Below, in pieces: positions 43,607-53,220 of a DNA stretch of 64,000 bases; within the stretch, counting starts at the first letter, position 1; each line of letters begins with the position of its first letter. Location of the stretch: positions 41,207 to 105,206 of the forward strand of contig CAMVGT010000003.1 in assembly GCA_947167125.1 (NCBI GenBank), written 5' to 3'. A model generated the notes under the pieces. It was given only the letters and a program-made list of their open reading frames with translations, had not been told where the DNA came from and did no database searches. The position numbers and the translations under genes were made by a program. Source of the DNA: an uncultured Erysipelotrichaceae bacterium. GTDB taxonomy: Bacteria; Bacillota_I; Bacilli_A; Erysipelotrichales; Erysipelotrichaceae.

Positions 43607-43766
43607 TTAAGACAAACAGCTGCAGATTTGATATAAGGGCGCTTTCATCAGCGTCCTTTTTACTGCGTACTTCTGAGACAGCTTTCTGATCGGTTTAAGC
43701 ATCAGCCATACACATGCGTTTTCTCCGGGGTTAAGACTCATATGATCACGAATCAAAAGGTCTGAA

Positions 43767-43799
43767 AAAAGCCGCATTCATTTTTCGGAATGCGGCTGA
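43767..43799 (-). terminator. Terminator for the minus-strand TagF-like gene
   Basis: Minus strand: agccgcattc-cgaaaaat-gaatgcggct followed by tttttc. Confidence 0.8.
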
Positions 43800-43804
43800 T
43801 GTGA

Positions 43805-45607
43805 TTAATGTTTGGGCTTTTTGAGAGAAATGAAATCGATCTGCTTTAACCGTTCCATCTCTTCCTGATGTGCCTTGAGTTTTGCGGTATATTCTTCCGG
43901 CATCTGATCCAGAAGGAACCAGTCAATGACGCGGTCGGAAGAATTGGTGTCGATATAATCGAAATGGTGTTCGATATACGGATCGATCTTTTCTGCTTCG
44001 AAGTCTTCATTGCGGATCGCTTCAAGAAGCTCGTCGAATGTATGGACAACTTTGCCCGGAACGCTTGTCCTGTAGTCTCTGTGGAATCCTCTTGTATAGG
44101 AGAACTGCATCTCATCAAATGCGAAGAAGAGAGAAGGCTTTCTCATTAAGGAATATTCAAAGACACCGGATGAATAGTCGGAAATATAAAGATCGGTGAT
44201 ATAGAAGAGATCATTGATATTCACGGATGCGCCGGCATCGAAGAATTTATCGCTGTACTTTTCTTCAATCGGAACACCTTTGGATACCCATGGATGCATC
44301 TTGAAGATGACGACATATTCATCTTCGCATAATTCATAGAGCTGTTCGAAATCGATCAGCTGGTAAGGATAGGAAGCAGTCTTTCTGTCTTTCCCGCGGT
44401 AAGTAGGCGCAAAGAGAATGACTTTCTTTCCTTTTGCCTGCGGATATTTTTCATAAAGCTCTTCAACGGTTGCGGAACGGTGATCCTCATCCAGATACAT
44501 ATCCATTCTCGGCATGCCGGTCGGGATGATCTGTTCATCGCTGATGCCGAACTGTTCGGAGAAGAAGTCGGCAATATTGGCACTCGGTGTGATGCACCAG
44601 TCATACTGTCTGTGGCAGCTGAACGGTGCAGGGCATCCGTCATGTCCCCATCTGCTGTAGCCGACGCCTTTATAGCCGGCTCCCGCATGCCACAGCTGAA
44701 TCAGGGTTGTCTTGGGATGCAGAACAAGCCAGTCAAACATCGGGCAGTGGTCATCGACAAAGATGATATCCGCAGCCGCGATTTTGCCGAGTGTTTCCAT
44801 CCAGCTCTTCATGCCATATTCGGATTTCTTGCCGATGATGGCACGGAAGGAGAAGAGGATGTCAAAGTCTTCATCGATTCCTCTCTGCTTCATGCGGTTG
44901 TATACAGCGACAAGGTTGGCACCCATGACATCATTCTGTTCACTCATAAACAGCAATGTCTTTTTCTTCTTCTTTTTGGCAAGGTCCGCTGCCACAAGAG
45001 CGTTGTATGCTTCGCGGAAGATGACCTTCGGCTTCTTTGCGTTCTTCAGCAGCTTCTTTGTCTCACGCTTTGCCTTTGCAATGCTGGAATCAGGATCCTT
45101 GTCGCCGCGGACTGCATAGTGAGGCAGTTCGTATTTCTTCGCGTCGATGATGTGCATCAGAGGGAAGAGACCTTCATCGCTTTCCAGAAGCGAGAAGTTG
45201 ATTGTGTAGGAAATGGATTTTCCGTTGTGCAGGAATGTCTTGGATGCGTCCGCAAGTTTTTCTGCGAATTCAAGTGTTGTCTGCACACGGCAGATCACAT
45301 CCTGATCCACACATGCATAGAGGGAATAGATTCCTTCCGGCATGCACATGTTGTATCCCGGATTGGTGATCAGTACGGAAACAATGTAATCTTTGTCTGA
45401 AACCTTTTCGCATTTGCAGTGGGCATTGGTCAGGAATGCGCCGTTGACAAAGTAATATTCAAACTGTGTGTCTTCCGGAAGGGAAGAGGAAGCGATTGTT
45501 ATAAAGAAACGTACAGTGGTGCGCACCCAGTCGATTTTGGTTATACGGATGTCAGCGAGGTGTTCATCCAGTCTGTTGTTCATCAGAATGTCCTTTGTGT
45601 TTGCCAT
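43805..45607 (-). CDS. CDP-glycerol glycerophosphotransferase family (TagB/TagF-like)
   Basis: TTLIQLWHAGAGYKGVGYSRWG...LFAPTYRGKDRK...VVIFKMHPWV...LYISDYSSGVFEYSLMRKPSLFFAFD. ATG of MANTKD with upstream gggagg. Confidence 0.9.
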   Translation of the reverse strand: MANTKDILMNNRLDEHLADIRITKIDWVRTTVRFFITIASSSLPEDTQFEYYFVNGAFLTNAHCKCEKVSDKDYIVSVLITNPGYNMCMPEGIYSLYACVDQDVICRVQTTLEFAEKLADASKTFLHNGKSISYTINFSLLESDEGLFPLMHIIDAKKYELPHYAVRGDKDPDSSIAKAKRETKKLLKNAKKPKVIFREAYNALVAADLAKKKKKKTLLFMSEQNDVMGANLVAVYNRMKQRGIDEDFDILFSFRAIIGKKSEYGMKSWMETLGKIAAADIIFVDDHCPMFDWLVLHPKTTLIQLWHAGAGYKGVGYSRWGHDGCPAPFSCHRQYDWCITPSANIADFFSEQFGISDEQIIPTGMPRMDMYLDEDHRSATVEELYEKYPQAKGKKVILFAPTYRGKDRKTASYPYQLIDFEQLYELCEDEYVVIFKMHPWVSKGVPIEEKYSDKFFDAGASVNINDLFYITDLYISDYSSGVFEYSLMRKPSLFFAFDEMQFSYTRGFHRDYRTSVPGKVVHTFDELLEAIRNEDFEAEKIDPYIEHHFDYIDTNSSDRVIDWFLLDQMPEEYTAKLKAHQEEMERLKQIDFISLKKPKH

Positions 45608-45748
45608 TGGACTTTTACCTCCCATGTTAAAAGAGTCTCTTATAAAGAGTGCAGAATTATAATACCCCGAACAGCAAAGCATGTCTAACATCGTGAATGA
45701 TCTTTTCGGATCTCAGTCAGTCTCAAAAGCTGCGAGGATCGGCAGTCT

Positions 45749-45863
45749 ATTGAGAACTTGACTAAGGAATCAAGGAGAGTTCTCAATGAATGCTTGCTTT
45801 CAATTATCTGGTGAGTATACTATTAATTGAGAACTTGGCTAAGGACTAAGGTAACTTCTCAAT
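45749..45863. repeat. Duplicated inverted-repeat operator flanking the promoter of the third DUF4143 ATPase gene
   Basis: attgagaacttgactaaggaatcaaggagagttctcaatg (45749-45788) and attgagaacttggctaaggactaaggtaacttctcaatg (45826-45864); TTGAGAAC/GTTCTCAA arms. Confidence 0.9.
45794..45821 (+). promoter_or_regulatory. Predicted promoter between the two inverted repeats
   Basis: TTGCTT (45794-45799), 16-bp spacer, TATACT (45816-45821). Confidence 0.5.
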
Positions 45864-45873
45864 GGAGTCAATC

Positions 45874-47175
45874 ATGGAGATAAAGCGTGGCAGGTATTTA
45901 AAACAGCTGGTTTCTTATATGTGGGATGGTCAGGTAAAGGTGGTAACCGGGATACGCAGGTGTGGAAAATCCTATATTCTGAATACCCTGTTCCGAAAGT
46001 ATCTTTATGAGAATGGTGTCCCGGAAGATCACATTCTGAGCTATGAACTTGATTTGGCAAAAGATATCCGGTACCGCAGCCCTCTTGAGCTGACTGATGC
46101 TGTTCGTTCTTTAATGGAAGGCAAAACGGAACAGTATTATCTGTTTGTCGATGAAATACAGATGTCAGATCAGGTTCCTAATCCTTATAATCCTGCAGGT
46201 AAGCCGATCACTTTTTATGATGCATTGAATGATTTGAATTCTTTACCTAATCTGGATATATATGTGACAGGCTCCAATTCGAAAATGCTTTCCAGTGACA
46301 TTCTTACGGAATTCAGGGGAAGAAGTGATGAAATCCGGATGCGTCCGCTGAGTTTTTCGGAATATTATTCGGCTGTCGGAGGCGATAAGACGGATGCGTT
46401 TGATGAGTATGCATTTTACGGCGGTATGCCGCTGATTCTATCCAGGCCGGATGAAACTTCAAAGATGAATTATCTGAAATCCTTGTTTTCTGAAGTGTAT
46501 CTGAAGGATATTGTGGAACGAAAAAAAATCAAGCGGCAGGATATTTTGTCTGCTGTAGTGGACTTATTATGTTCATCAGTCGGATCACTGACGAATCCGA
46601 ACAATATCTCAAATTCTCTGAACTCTATGCAGAAGCTGAGTAAAGAGAATACAGTCTCATCAAATACTGTCAAAAGCTATATCGACCAATTAATCGATGC
46701 GTATTTATTCGAAGAATGCCGCCGCTATGATGTGAAGGGAAAGAATTATTTCAATTATCCCAATAAGTACTACTGCGATGATCTGGGTTTGAGAAATGCG
46801 CGAATCGGATTCCGCCAGCAGGAAATGACCCATATCATGGAAAATATCATATACAACGACCTTCGGGTCCGCGGATGCGAAGTGGATGCCGGTGTCGTTT
46901 ACGGCAGTGAAAAGAATAAATCCGGCAATTATGCGGAAGTGGCAAGAGAAATTGATTTTATTGCGACAAAAGGACTAAAGAAGATATATATCCAGTCTGC
47001 ATATGCACTTGAAACAGAAGAAAAAACGGCAGCGGAAAACAAGCCGTTTGCGCTGACCGGTGATTCTTTTGAAAAAATCATTGTGCGGCATGATATCCGC
47101 AAGCGCTGGTATGATGACCGCGGTGTACTTAACATCGGTATTATTGATTTTCTTCTGGATGAGTCAATCATTTAA
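45874..47175 (+). CDS. AAA_14/DUF4143 ATPase (paralog 3, different subfamily)
   Basis: VVTGIRRCGKSYILNTLFRKYL; YYLFVDEIQM; TGSNSKMLSSDILTEFRGRSDEIRMRPLSFSEYY; REIDFIATKG. Confidence 0.93.
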   Translation: MEIKRGRYLKQLVSYMWDGQVKVVTGIRRCGKSYILNTLFRKYLYENGVPEDHILSYELDLAKDIRYRSPLELTDAVRSLMEGKTEQYYLFVDEIQMSDQVPNPYNPAGKPITFYDALNDLNSLPNLDIYVTGSNSKMLSSDILTEFRGRSDEIRMRPLSFSEYYSAVGGDKTDAFDEYAFYGGMPLILSRPDETSKMNYLKSLFSEVYLKDIVERKKIKRQDILSAVVDLLCSSVGSLTNPNNISNSLNSMQKLSKENTVSSNTVKSYIDQLIDAYLFEECRRYDVKGKNYFNYPNKYYCDDLGLRNARIGFRQQEMTHIMENIIYNDLRVRGCEVDAGVVYGSEKNKSGNYAEVAREIDFIATKGLKKIYIQSAYALETEEKTAAENKPFALTGDSFEKIIVRHDIRKRWYDDRGVLNIGIIDFLLDESII

Positions 47176-47214
47176 AAAACAGTTCAGATCCTGATGATCC
47201 GAACTGTTTTTTTA
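47176..47214. terminator. Bidirectional terminator between convergent genes
   Basis: aaaaaacagttc...gaactgttttttt. Confidence 0.85.
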
Positions 47215-47224
47215 AAGCTGGTGA

Positions 47225-48211
47225 TTAAGACACTTTTTCCGATACTGTTTTCATGATCAGAGAGGTCGGGAAGGAAGCTGCTTTTGTGGAAAGAATGCAG
47301 ACTTCAATCAGGGCGATGATCAGAATCCCCGGAACGCCGAATACAGAATGAGCGAGTGAAGTGTAGATACTGCGGGGAAGTATCAGAATCGCATGGAATG
47401 CGGTGGACCAGAAGTAAACCTGAACGGTTCTCTGTCCGAATACTGTGATATATGGAATTTCCTTTTCCGGTGTCAATGAGATGATTCCTGCGGACAATGC
47501 GCAGGTCAATCCATAACATGCAATTCTCAATACCGGTCCGAACGGGAAGTATTTCGGATTGAACGGATTTCTTCCGGTAAAGAGATGCCTCAGCTGAGCT
47601 GCATATTCCGGTTTGATCATACAGAAGATGAACCATACAGCCAATGCAGTGATTCCGATGATCCGGAATGTTTGATTCTGCTTCAGTTTCATGACGCCAT
47701 TTGCACGGATTAAAGAACCTGCTAAGAAGAATGGATAATAAACGATGATTCTTGATAATGCGAATGCATCGCGGATCACCGGGAAGAATCCGGAAATCAA
47801 CGGCGGAATTAAAGATATCAGCAATATTTTCTTCCGGTCAAATTGATCCAGCAGCCCGGTCAGTCCATAGAAGGCGGCTGTCGCAAACATGAACCATGGC
47901 AATCCATCCAGCTTCAATAACGGTGAGAAAGCCGGAGGACTGGGTCTCAGATACCTGTAGACAAGATGATTGAGACAGTAGACAAGGAACCACAGAATCA
48001 GATACAGAACCATATTCTTCTTTACCGAAGACTTCTTGTAGAAAAGACCGGAAAGAAAGATGAACAGCGGCATGTGGAAAGCATAGATAAAGACAAAGAG
48101 ACCTTTGTACAGATTGATGTCATCCGCAAATGATTCAATGAGATGGCCGAATACCATCAGGAATATGAGGATGAATTTGATGTTGTCAAACAATGCGACA
48201 CGTCTGTTCAT
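47225..48211 (-). CDS. Acyltransferase family 3 membrane protein
   Basis: RVALFDNIKFILIFLMVFGHLIES...FIYAFHMPLFIFLSGLFYKKS: acyltransferase_3 motifs. Confidence 0.9.
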   Translation of the reverse strand: MNRRVALFDNIKFILIFLMVFGHLIESFADDINLYKGLFVFIYAFHMPLFIFLSGLFYKKSSVKKNMVLYLILWFLVYCLNHLVYRYLRPSPPAFSPLLKLDGLPWFMFATAAFYGLTGLLDQFDRKKILLISLIPPLISGFFPVIRDAFALSRIIVYYPFFLAGSLIRANGVMKLKQNQTFRIIGITALAVWFIFCMIKPEYAAQLRHLFTGRNPFNPKYFPFGPVLRIACYGLTCALSAGIISLTPEKEIPYITVFGQRTVQVYFWSTAFHAILILPRSIYTSLAHSVFGVPGILIIALIEVCILSTKAASFPTSLIMKTVSEKVS

Positions 48212-48315
48212 AAGTTCTCTTGCACTTTCTTCTTTCTGCGGTGCTTTCCATTATAGCGAAATATAAGAAAAGGAAGAAGAGGGGACTGCCGGAGTCATGA
48301 GGATTTGAATGCGTT

Positions 48316-49812
48316 ATGGTGTATAATTTCAATACTATGAATACACAGGATAACAGAAACAGCTTTTTCAAGCATCTGGACTTTATTGTGATGGATCTGG
48401 TTCTTCTGGAACTGGCATTTTATATTGCGACATGGTTCTATGACAGGAATCATTATGTTCTGGCACATATCGGATCCGCGCCTTTCCGCAGACAGCAGAT
48501 CGCACTGGCTGCCTCTCTGGCATTGAGTCTGGTGATGGAAAGCCCGTATAAAAACATACTCAAACGTACAAAGTGGATGGAACTTGGAAAGATGTTCCAG
48601 CATACGCTTTTCCTGGCATTGATGAATGTCGTCATTCTTTTCTTCATTCATGACATCGGCATCACATCCCGAATGGTAACCGGCTATCTGTGGATTATTT
48701 ATTTCTTCACAGAACTGGCATTCCGCCTTGTGTGGAAAAAGGTCATCCGCAATTATGTCACCCACCACAAGGCTGCCAACCGTCAGGTTGTGATCTGCAC
48801 ATCCTCAAAGGAAGCCGAACAGCTTGTACACGGCATTCTGGCAAAGGATTTCATTGATTATGATGTCGCAGGAATCTGGCTGGATGATTATTCCGAAGGA
48901 ATGACAAAAGAGATTGAAGATATTCCGGTCAAAGGGAATCCGGATGACATGATGGATTATGTCACCCACAACTGGACCGATGAAGTGGTACTTTCACTTC
49001 CACATGATCCATCTGTTGCGGAAGATCTGAGAAACAGACTGAATCTTGCCGGCATTCCGGTAAGAAATGTTGTATTGAATCTCTATGGACAGAAGGATAT
49101 CGGAGCAGCCTATGTGGAAAAGATGGGCGCTCTGGTTGTGCTTTCCGAACAGAAGCGGGAAATTCCGGCTTATGAATGGATTCTGAAAAAGCTGCTGGAT
49201 ATTGTCGGCGGAATTGTCGGATGTATACTGACATGTGTCATCTTTATCTTTATTGCGCCTGCCATCTACATCAAATCCCCGGGACCGATTTTCTTCAAGC
49301 AGAAGCGTGTCGGAAGAAACGGCAAGGTTTTCAATATGTATAAATTCCGCTCGATGTATATGGATGCGGAAGAAAGAAAAGCGGAACTGATGAAGATGAA
49401 CAAAGTGGCGGACGGGATGATGTTCAAGATGGAGGATGACCCCAGAATCATCGGTTCGGAAAAGAAAGGACCGGATGGAAAGCCGAAAGGAATCGGCAAT
49501 TTCATCCGCAATACATCGCTGGATGAATTCCCTCAGTTCTTCAATGTGCTGAAAGGGGATATGTCCCTTGTCGGTACACGTCCTCCGACACTGGATGAAT
49601 GGTCGAAATACAGTGAACATCACCGCAAGAGACTGTCGATGAGACCGGGCATTACCGGTTTGTGGCAGATTTCCGGAAGATCGGATATTACGGATTTTGA
49701 GCAGGTTGTCGAACTGGATGCCCGCTACATTGACACGTGGACAGTCTGGATGGACCTGCAGATTCTTGTACAGACAGTAGGCAAAGTGCTGAAACGGGAA
49801 GGAGCTGAATAA
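48316..49812 (+). CDS. Undecaprenyl-phosphate sugar phosphotransferase (WbaP/CpsE-like)
   Basis: KSPGPIFFKQKRVGRNGKVFNMYKFRSMYMDAE...TSLDEFPQFFNVLKGDMSLVGTRPP...RPGITGLWQISGRS. Confidence 0.95.
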   Translation: MVYNFNTMNTQDNRNSFFKHLDFIVMDLVLLELAFYIATWFYDRNHYVLAHIGSAPFRRQQIALAASLALSLVMESPYKNILKRTKWMELGKMFQHTLFLALMNVVILFFIHDIGITSRMVTGYLWIIYFFTELAFRLVWKKVIRNYVTHHKAANRQVVICTSSKEAEQLVHGILAKDFIDYDVAGIWLDDYSEGMTKEIEDIPVKGNPDDMMDYVTHNWTDEVVLSLPHDPSVAEDLRNRLNLAGIPVRNVVLNLYGQKDIGAAYVEKMGALVVLSEQKREIPAYEWILKKLLDIVGGIVGCILTCVIFIFIAPAIYIKSPGPIFFKQKRVGRNGKVFNMYKFRSMYMDAEERKAELMKMNKVADGMMFKMEDDPRIIGSEKKGPDGKPKGIGNFIRNTSLDEFPQFFNVLKGDMSLVGTRPPTLDEWSKYSEHHRKRLSMRPGITGLWQISGRSDITDFEQVVELDARYIDTWTVWMDLQILVQTVGKVLKREGAE

Positions 49813-50615
49813 TGCGGAAGGATATTACAGTGATCATCGCTGCACATAAGGAATACCGGATGCCGGAAGATCCGATGTATATGCCGGTTCATGTCGGTGC
49901 TGCTTTAAGCGACCGTGATTTCGGCTATGCCAAAGACAATACAGGAGAAAACATTTCTTCAAAGAATCCTTCTTTCTGTGAATTGACAGGTTTGTTCTGG
50001 GCATGGAAGAATGTACAGTCGGATTATATCGGACTGGTTCATTACAGAAGATATTTCTCTTTGAAGAAAAAAGGAAAGGATCCGTTTGAAAACATCCTTA
50101 CCTATGATGAAATCAAGCCGATGCTGTATCATACCGCATTGTTTGTGCCGCAGAAGAGGAACTATTATATTGAAACCCTCTATTCCCACTATGCCCATAC
50201 ACATTATGCGGAACAGCTGGATCTGACCGAAGCGATCATTCAGGAACTGTATCCGGATTATATGGATGCCTATCAGAAGGCAGTCAGCCGTTCATGGGGC
50301 TATATGTTCAATATGATGATCATGAGATGGGATCTCTTTGATGAATACTGCACATGGCTGTTCGATATTCTTTTCGAACTGGAAAAACGGTATAACGGAG
50401 ATGATCTGGATGCCTTCCAGAAACGTTTCTACGGAAGAATCAGCGAGATCATTTTCAATGTCTGGCTGGAAAAGAAAAAGGAAGACGGAAGAATCCGCAG
50501 GGAACAGATCAGAGAACTTCCGTTTATCTATATGGAGCCGGTTGATCTGGTAAAGAAAGCTGTTTCCTTCTTAAAGGCAAAGTTCATTCATAAAAAATAT
50601 GAAAGGAGCTTCTGA
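49812..50615 (+). CDS. DUF4422 domain protein (capsular polysaccharide synthesis, putative glycosyltransferase)
   Basis: YMPVHVGAALSDRDFGYAKDNTGENISSKNPSFCELTGLFWAWKNVQSDYIGLVHYRRYF. Confidence 0.9.
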   Translation: MRKDITVIIAAHKEYRMPEDPMYMPVHVGAALSDRDFGYAKDNTGENISSKNPSFCELTGLFWAWKNVQSDYIGLVHYRRYFSLKKKGKDPFENILTYDEIKPMLYHTALFVPQKRNYYIETLYSHYAHTHYAEQLDLTEAIIQELYPDYMDAYQKAVSRSWGYMFNMMIMRWDLFDEYCTWLFDILFELEKRYNGDDLDAFQKRFYGRISEIIFNVWLEKKKEDGRIRREQIRELPFIYMEPVDLVKKAVSFLKAKFIHKKYERSF

Positions 50616-50617
50616 CA

Positions 50618-51727
50618 ATGAAATATGATTATCTGGTTGTCGGTGCTGGTCTTTCCGGCGCAATCTTTGCCCATGAGGCAAAGAAACACGGGAAAACCGT
50701 ACTGGTTGTGGAAAAACGGGATCATATCGGGGGAAACATCTATACAAAAGATGTGGAAGGAATCCAGGTTCATGAATACGGTGCCCACATTTTCCACACC
50801 AACAATAAGGAAGTGTGGGAATATCTGAATCAGTTTGCGGAATTCAACCGCTATACCAACAGCCCGGTTGCGAATTATCACGGCGAGCTGTATTCCCTTC
50901 CTTTTAATATGTACACATTCAATAAGATGTGGGGTGTTGTGACGCCGAAGGAAGCAGAAGAAAAGATTGAGGAGCAGAGAAAAGCTGCCGGCATCACAGA
51001 ACCGAAGAATCTCGAAGAACAGGCAATTTCCCTGGTCGGAACCGATATCTATGAAAAGCTTGTCAAAGGCTATACGGAAAAGCAGTGGGGAAGACCGTGT
51101 ACAGAATTGCCATCCTTTATTATTAAAAGACTGCCGGTCCGTCTGACTTTTGACAACAACTATTTCAATGCGCTGTATCAGGGAATCCCGATCGGCGGCT
51201 ATACAAAAATGATTGAGAATCTTCTCGGTGATATTGAAGTCAGACTGAATACAGATTACCTTGCGGATAAAGATGAATGGAACGCACTGGCTGAGAAGGT
51301 TTTCTATACCGGACCGATCGATGCATATTTCGGTTATTCAGAAGGGCCTCTTGAATACAGAAGCGTGCGCTTTGAAACAGAAGTTCTGGATACACCGAAT
51401 TATCAGGGAAATGCGGTTGTGAATTATACAGACCGTGAAACGCCTTATACCCGGATTATTGAACATAAGCATTTCGAATTCGGCACCCAGCCGAAAACGG
51501 TCGTTTCAAAAGAATATTCCAGTGAATGGAAGCCCGGCGATGAGCCGTTTTATCCGGTCAATGATACAAAAAACAATGCCCTGTATCAGAAATACAGAGC
51601 ATTGGCGGATCAAAAGACAAATGTGATCTTTGCGGGAAGGCTTGGCGAATACCGCTATTACGATATGGACCAGGCAGCCGCAAGAACACTGGAGCTGGTA
51701 AAGGAAGAATTTCAGGAAGCTATCTGA
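50618..51727 (+). CDS. glf: UDP-galactopyranose mutase
   Basis: YDYLVVGAGLSGAIFAHEAKKHGKTVLVVEKRDHIGGNIYTKDVEGIQVHEYGAHIFHTNNKEVW. Confidence 0.97.
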   Translation: MKYDYLVVGAGLSGAIFAHEAKKHGKTVLVVEKRDHIGGNIYTKDVEGIQVHEYGAHIFHTNNKEVWEYLNQFAEFNRYTNSPVANYHGELYSLPFNMYTFNKMWGVVTPKEAEEKIEEQRKAAGITEPKNLEEQAISLVGTDIYEKLVKGYTEKQWGRPCTELPSFIIKRLPVRLTFDNNYFNALYQGIPIGGYTKMIENLLGDIEVRLNTDYLADKDEWNALAEKVFYTGPIDAYFGYSEGPLEYRSVRFETEVLDTPNYQGNAVVNYTDRETPYTRIIEHKHFEFGTQPKTVVSKEYSSEWKPGDEPFYPVNDTKNNALYQKYRALADQKTNVIFAGRLGEYRYYDMDQAAARTLELVKEEFQEAI

Positions 51728-51944
51728 ACAGGGTTTTCAGAAGTTCATCTGGCCTGAATACCTGATTGGAAAATGCAAGAAAGTCTTTCGTGTTATTTGT
51801 GACAATGCAGTCGATGGAATTTGTTTCGGCGATCTGAATCAGAATATCATCCTCAAAATCTTTTCCGTTCAGATCTGCGGCTGACTCAATATCTTCTTTG
51901 CAAAAGGGAATGATTGTGAATGCTGTGAAAAGAGTGCATAACAT
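51720..51944 (-). pseudogene. C-terminal fragment of a PIN-domain protein
   Basis: DFEDDILIQIAETNSIDCIVTNNTKDFLAFSNQVFRPDELL: PIN C-terminal half without the N-terminal acidic motif. Confidence 0.7.
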
Positions 51945-52070
51945 GCGCGCATGTTATGCTTTTATTGACTGCAGTATACGGGATATTTCGGAATCCGGAT
52001 TCATTTTTTCTGTTGTAAAGATATTTTTCTTATGCTAATGTAATTAGGCATTCGCAAGGAGTTTTTCGTC

Positions 52071-52223
52071 ATGGCAAAAGATGATAAAGTCATCCTGACA
52101 TGTGAGGTGTGCCTGTCACGGAACTACACAACACACCGTTCGAAGAACAAGACGAAGAGACTGGAGCTCAGGAAATACTGCCCCAAGTGCGGCAAGGCAA
52201 CGCTCCATAAGGAAACAAAATAG
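52071..52223 (+). CDS. rpmG: 50S ribosomal protein L33
   Basis: [50 protein letters not shown]; not in the ORF track because of length. Confidence 0.97.
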   Translation: MAKDDKVILTCEVCLSRNYTTHRSKNKTKRLELRKYCPKCGKATLHKETK

Positions 52224-52236
52224 GAGGTTTCCCATC

Positions 52237-52473
52237 ATGGCTGATGTAAAGAAAACAAACAAACCGGCTAAGGATCACTGGCTGACAATTGACGGTGTCA
52301 GAAAAGAAGCGAAGCGTGTACGCTGGCCCAAGTGGAAGAGAGAAGGCAATACTGCCGGAATCGGCGAGAATACTGCTGAAGTTCTGCTCTTCACAGGTTT
52401 CTTCGGAGCATTCTTTGTGTTCTGTGATTTCGCAGTCACATATCTTCTGAAAATTATCGGAATCGGAGTGTAA
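52237..52473 (+). CDS. secE: Preprotein translocase subunit SecE
   Basis: VRKEAKRVRWPKWKREGNTA...FFVFCDFAVTYLL; between rpmG and nusG. ATG 52237 after gaggtttccc. Confidence 0.93.
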   Translation: MADVKKTNKPAKDHWLTIDGVRKEAKRVRWPKWKREGNTAGIGENTAEVLLFTGFFGAFFVFCDFAVTYLLKIIGIGV

Positions 52474-52476
52474 CCA

Positions 52477-53058
52477 ATGAGCGAGAAAAAGATCAACCCC
52501 ATCATTGATGACGAACATGAAAAGAGATGGTATGTAGTCAATACCTATTCCGGACATGAAAACAGAGTCAAGGACAACCTGGAAAAGAGACTGGAAACCA
52601 TGGGAATTCAGGATTCCCTGTTCCGCATTGTCGTGGCTGAAGAGCCTGAAATCGAAATCAAGAACGGCAAGCAGGTTGAAAAGATGAAGAACATGTTCCC
52701 GGGATATGTCTTCGTTGAAATGAAGATGACTGATGAGGCATGGTATGTTGTCCGTAACACCCCAGGTGTTACCGGATTCATCGGTTCCTCAGGCGGCGGC
52801 GCTAAGCCGTTCCCGGTTTCTCCGGATGAAATGGAATCCATCCTGAGAAGAATGGGACAGAGCGACAAGAAGGTTGTTGTCAACTTCGAGGTCGGCGATA
52901 CTGTCCGCATCCTCAACGGACCGTTCTCCGGTATGGAAGGAAGAGTTTCCTCCATGAACGACCAGACACAGACCGCAAGTGTACTGACACTGCTGTTCGG
53001 AAGAGAAACACCGACAGATATCAGCTACAACGATCTGCAGAAGGTGGAAGAAGAATAA
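52477..53058 (+). CDS. nusG: Transcription termination/antitermination factor NusG
   Basis: KRWYVVNTYSGHENRVKDNLEKR...FPGYVFVEMKMTDEAWYVVRNTPGVTGFIG; KOW region. Confidence 0.97.
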   Translation: MSEKKINPIIDDEHEKRWYVVNTYSGHENRVKDNLEKRLETMGIQDSLFRIVVAEEPEIEIKNGKQVEKMKNMFPGYVFVEMKMTDEAWYVVRNTPGVTGFIGSSGGGAKPFPVSPDEMESILRRMGQSDKKVVVNFEVGDTVRILNGPFSGMEGRVSSMNDQTQTASVLTLLFGRETPTDISYNDLQKVEEE

Positions 53059-53071
53059 GTCAGAGTGACAG

Positions 53072-53104
53072 AAGGCATCGGATGAAATTCCGGTGCCTTT
53101 TTCT
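53072..53104 (+). terminator. Terminator after nusG
   Basis: aggcatcgga...tccggtgccttttt. Confidence 0.8.
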
Positions 53105-53220
53105 GTTTGAGGAATACACATGTATTCAGAATGCTGTAAGAAATATGCTGTCTTCTTCATCATAGGCAACTGTGATAGAATGAGCCGTGGATTGGTTAAG
53201 AAAGACTACGGTTTTTATAT

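Noticed and set aside
44480-45400. 306-aa plus-strand ORF opposite the TagF-like gene
   Set aside because: Antisense shadow of a well-supported minus-strand CDS; Cys/His-rich translation without recognisable motif and no plausible RBS seen.
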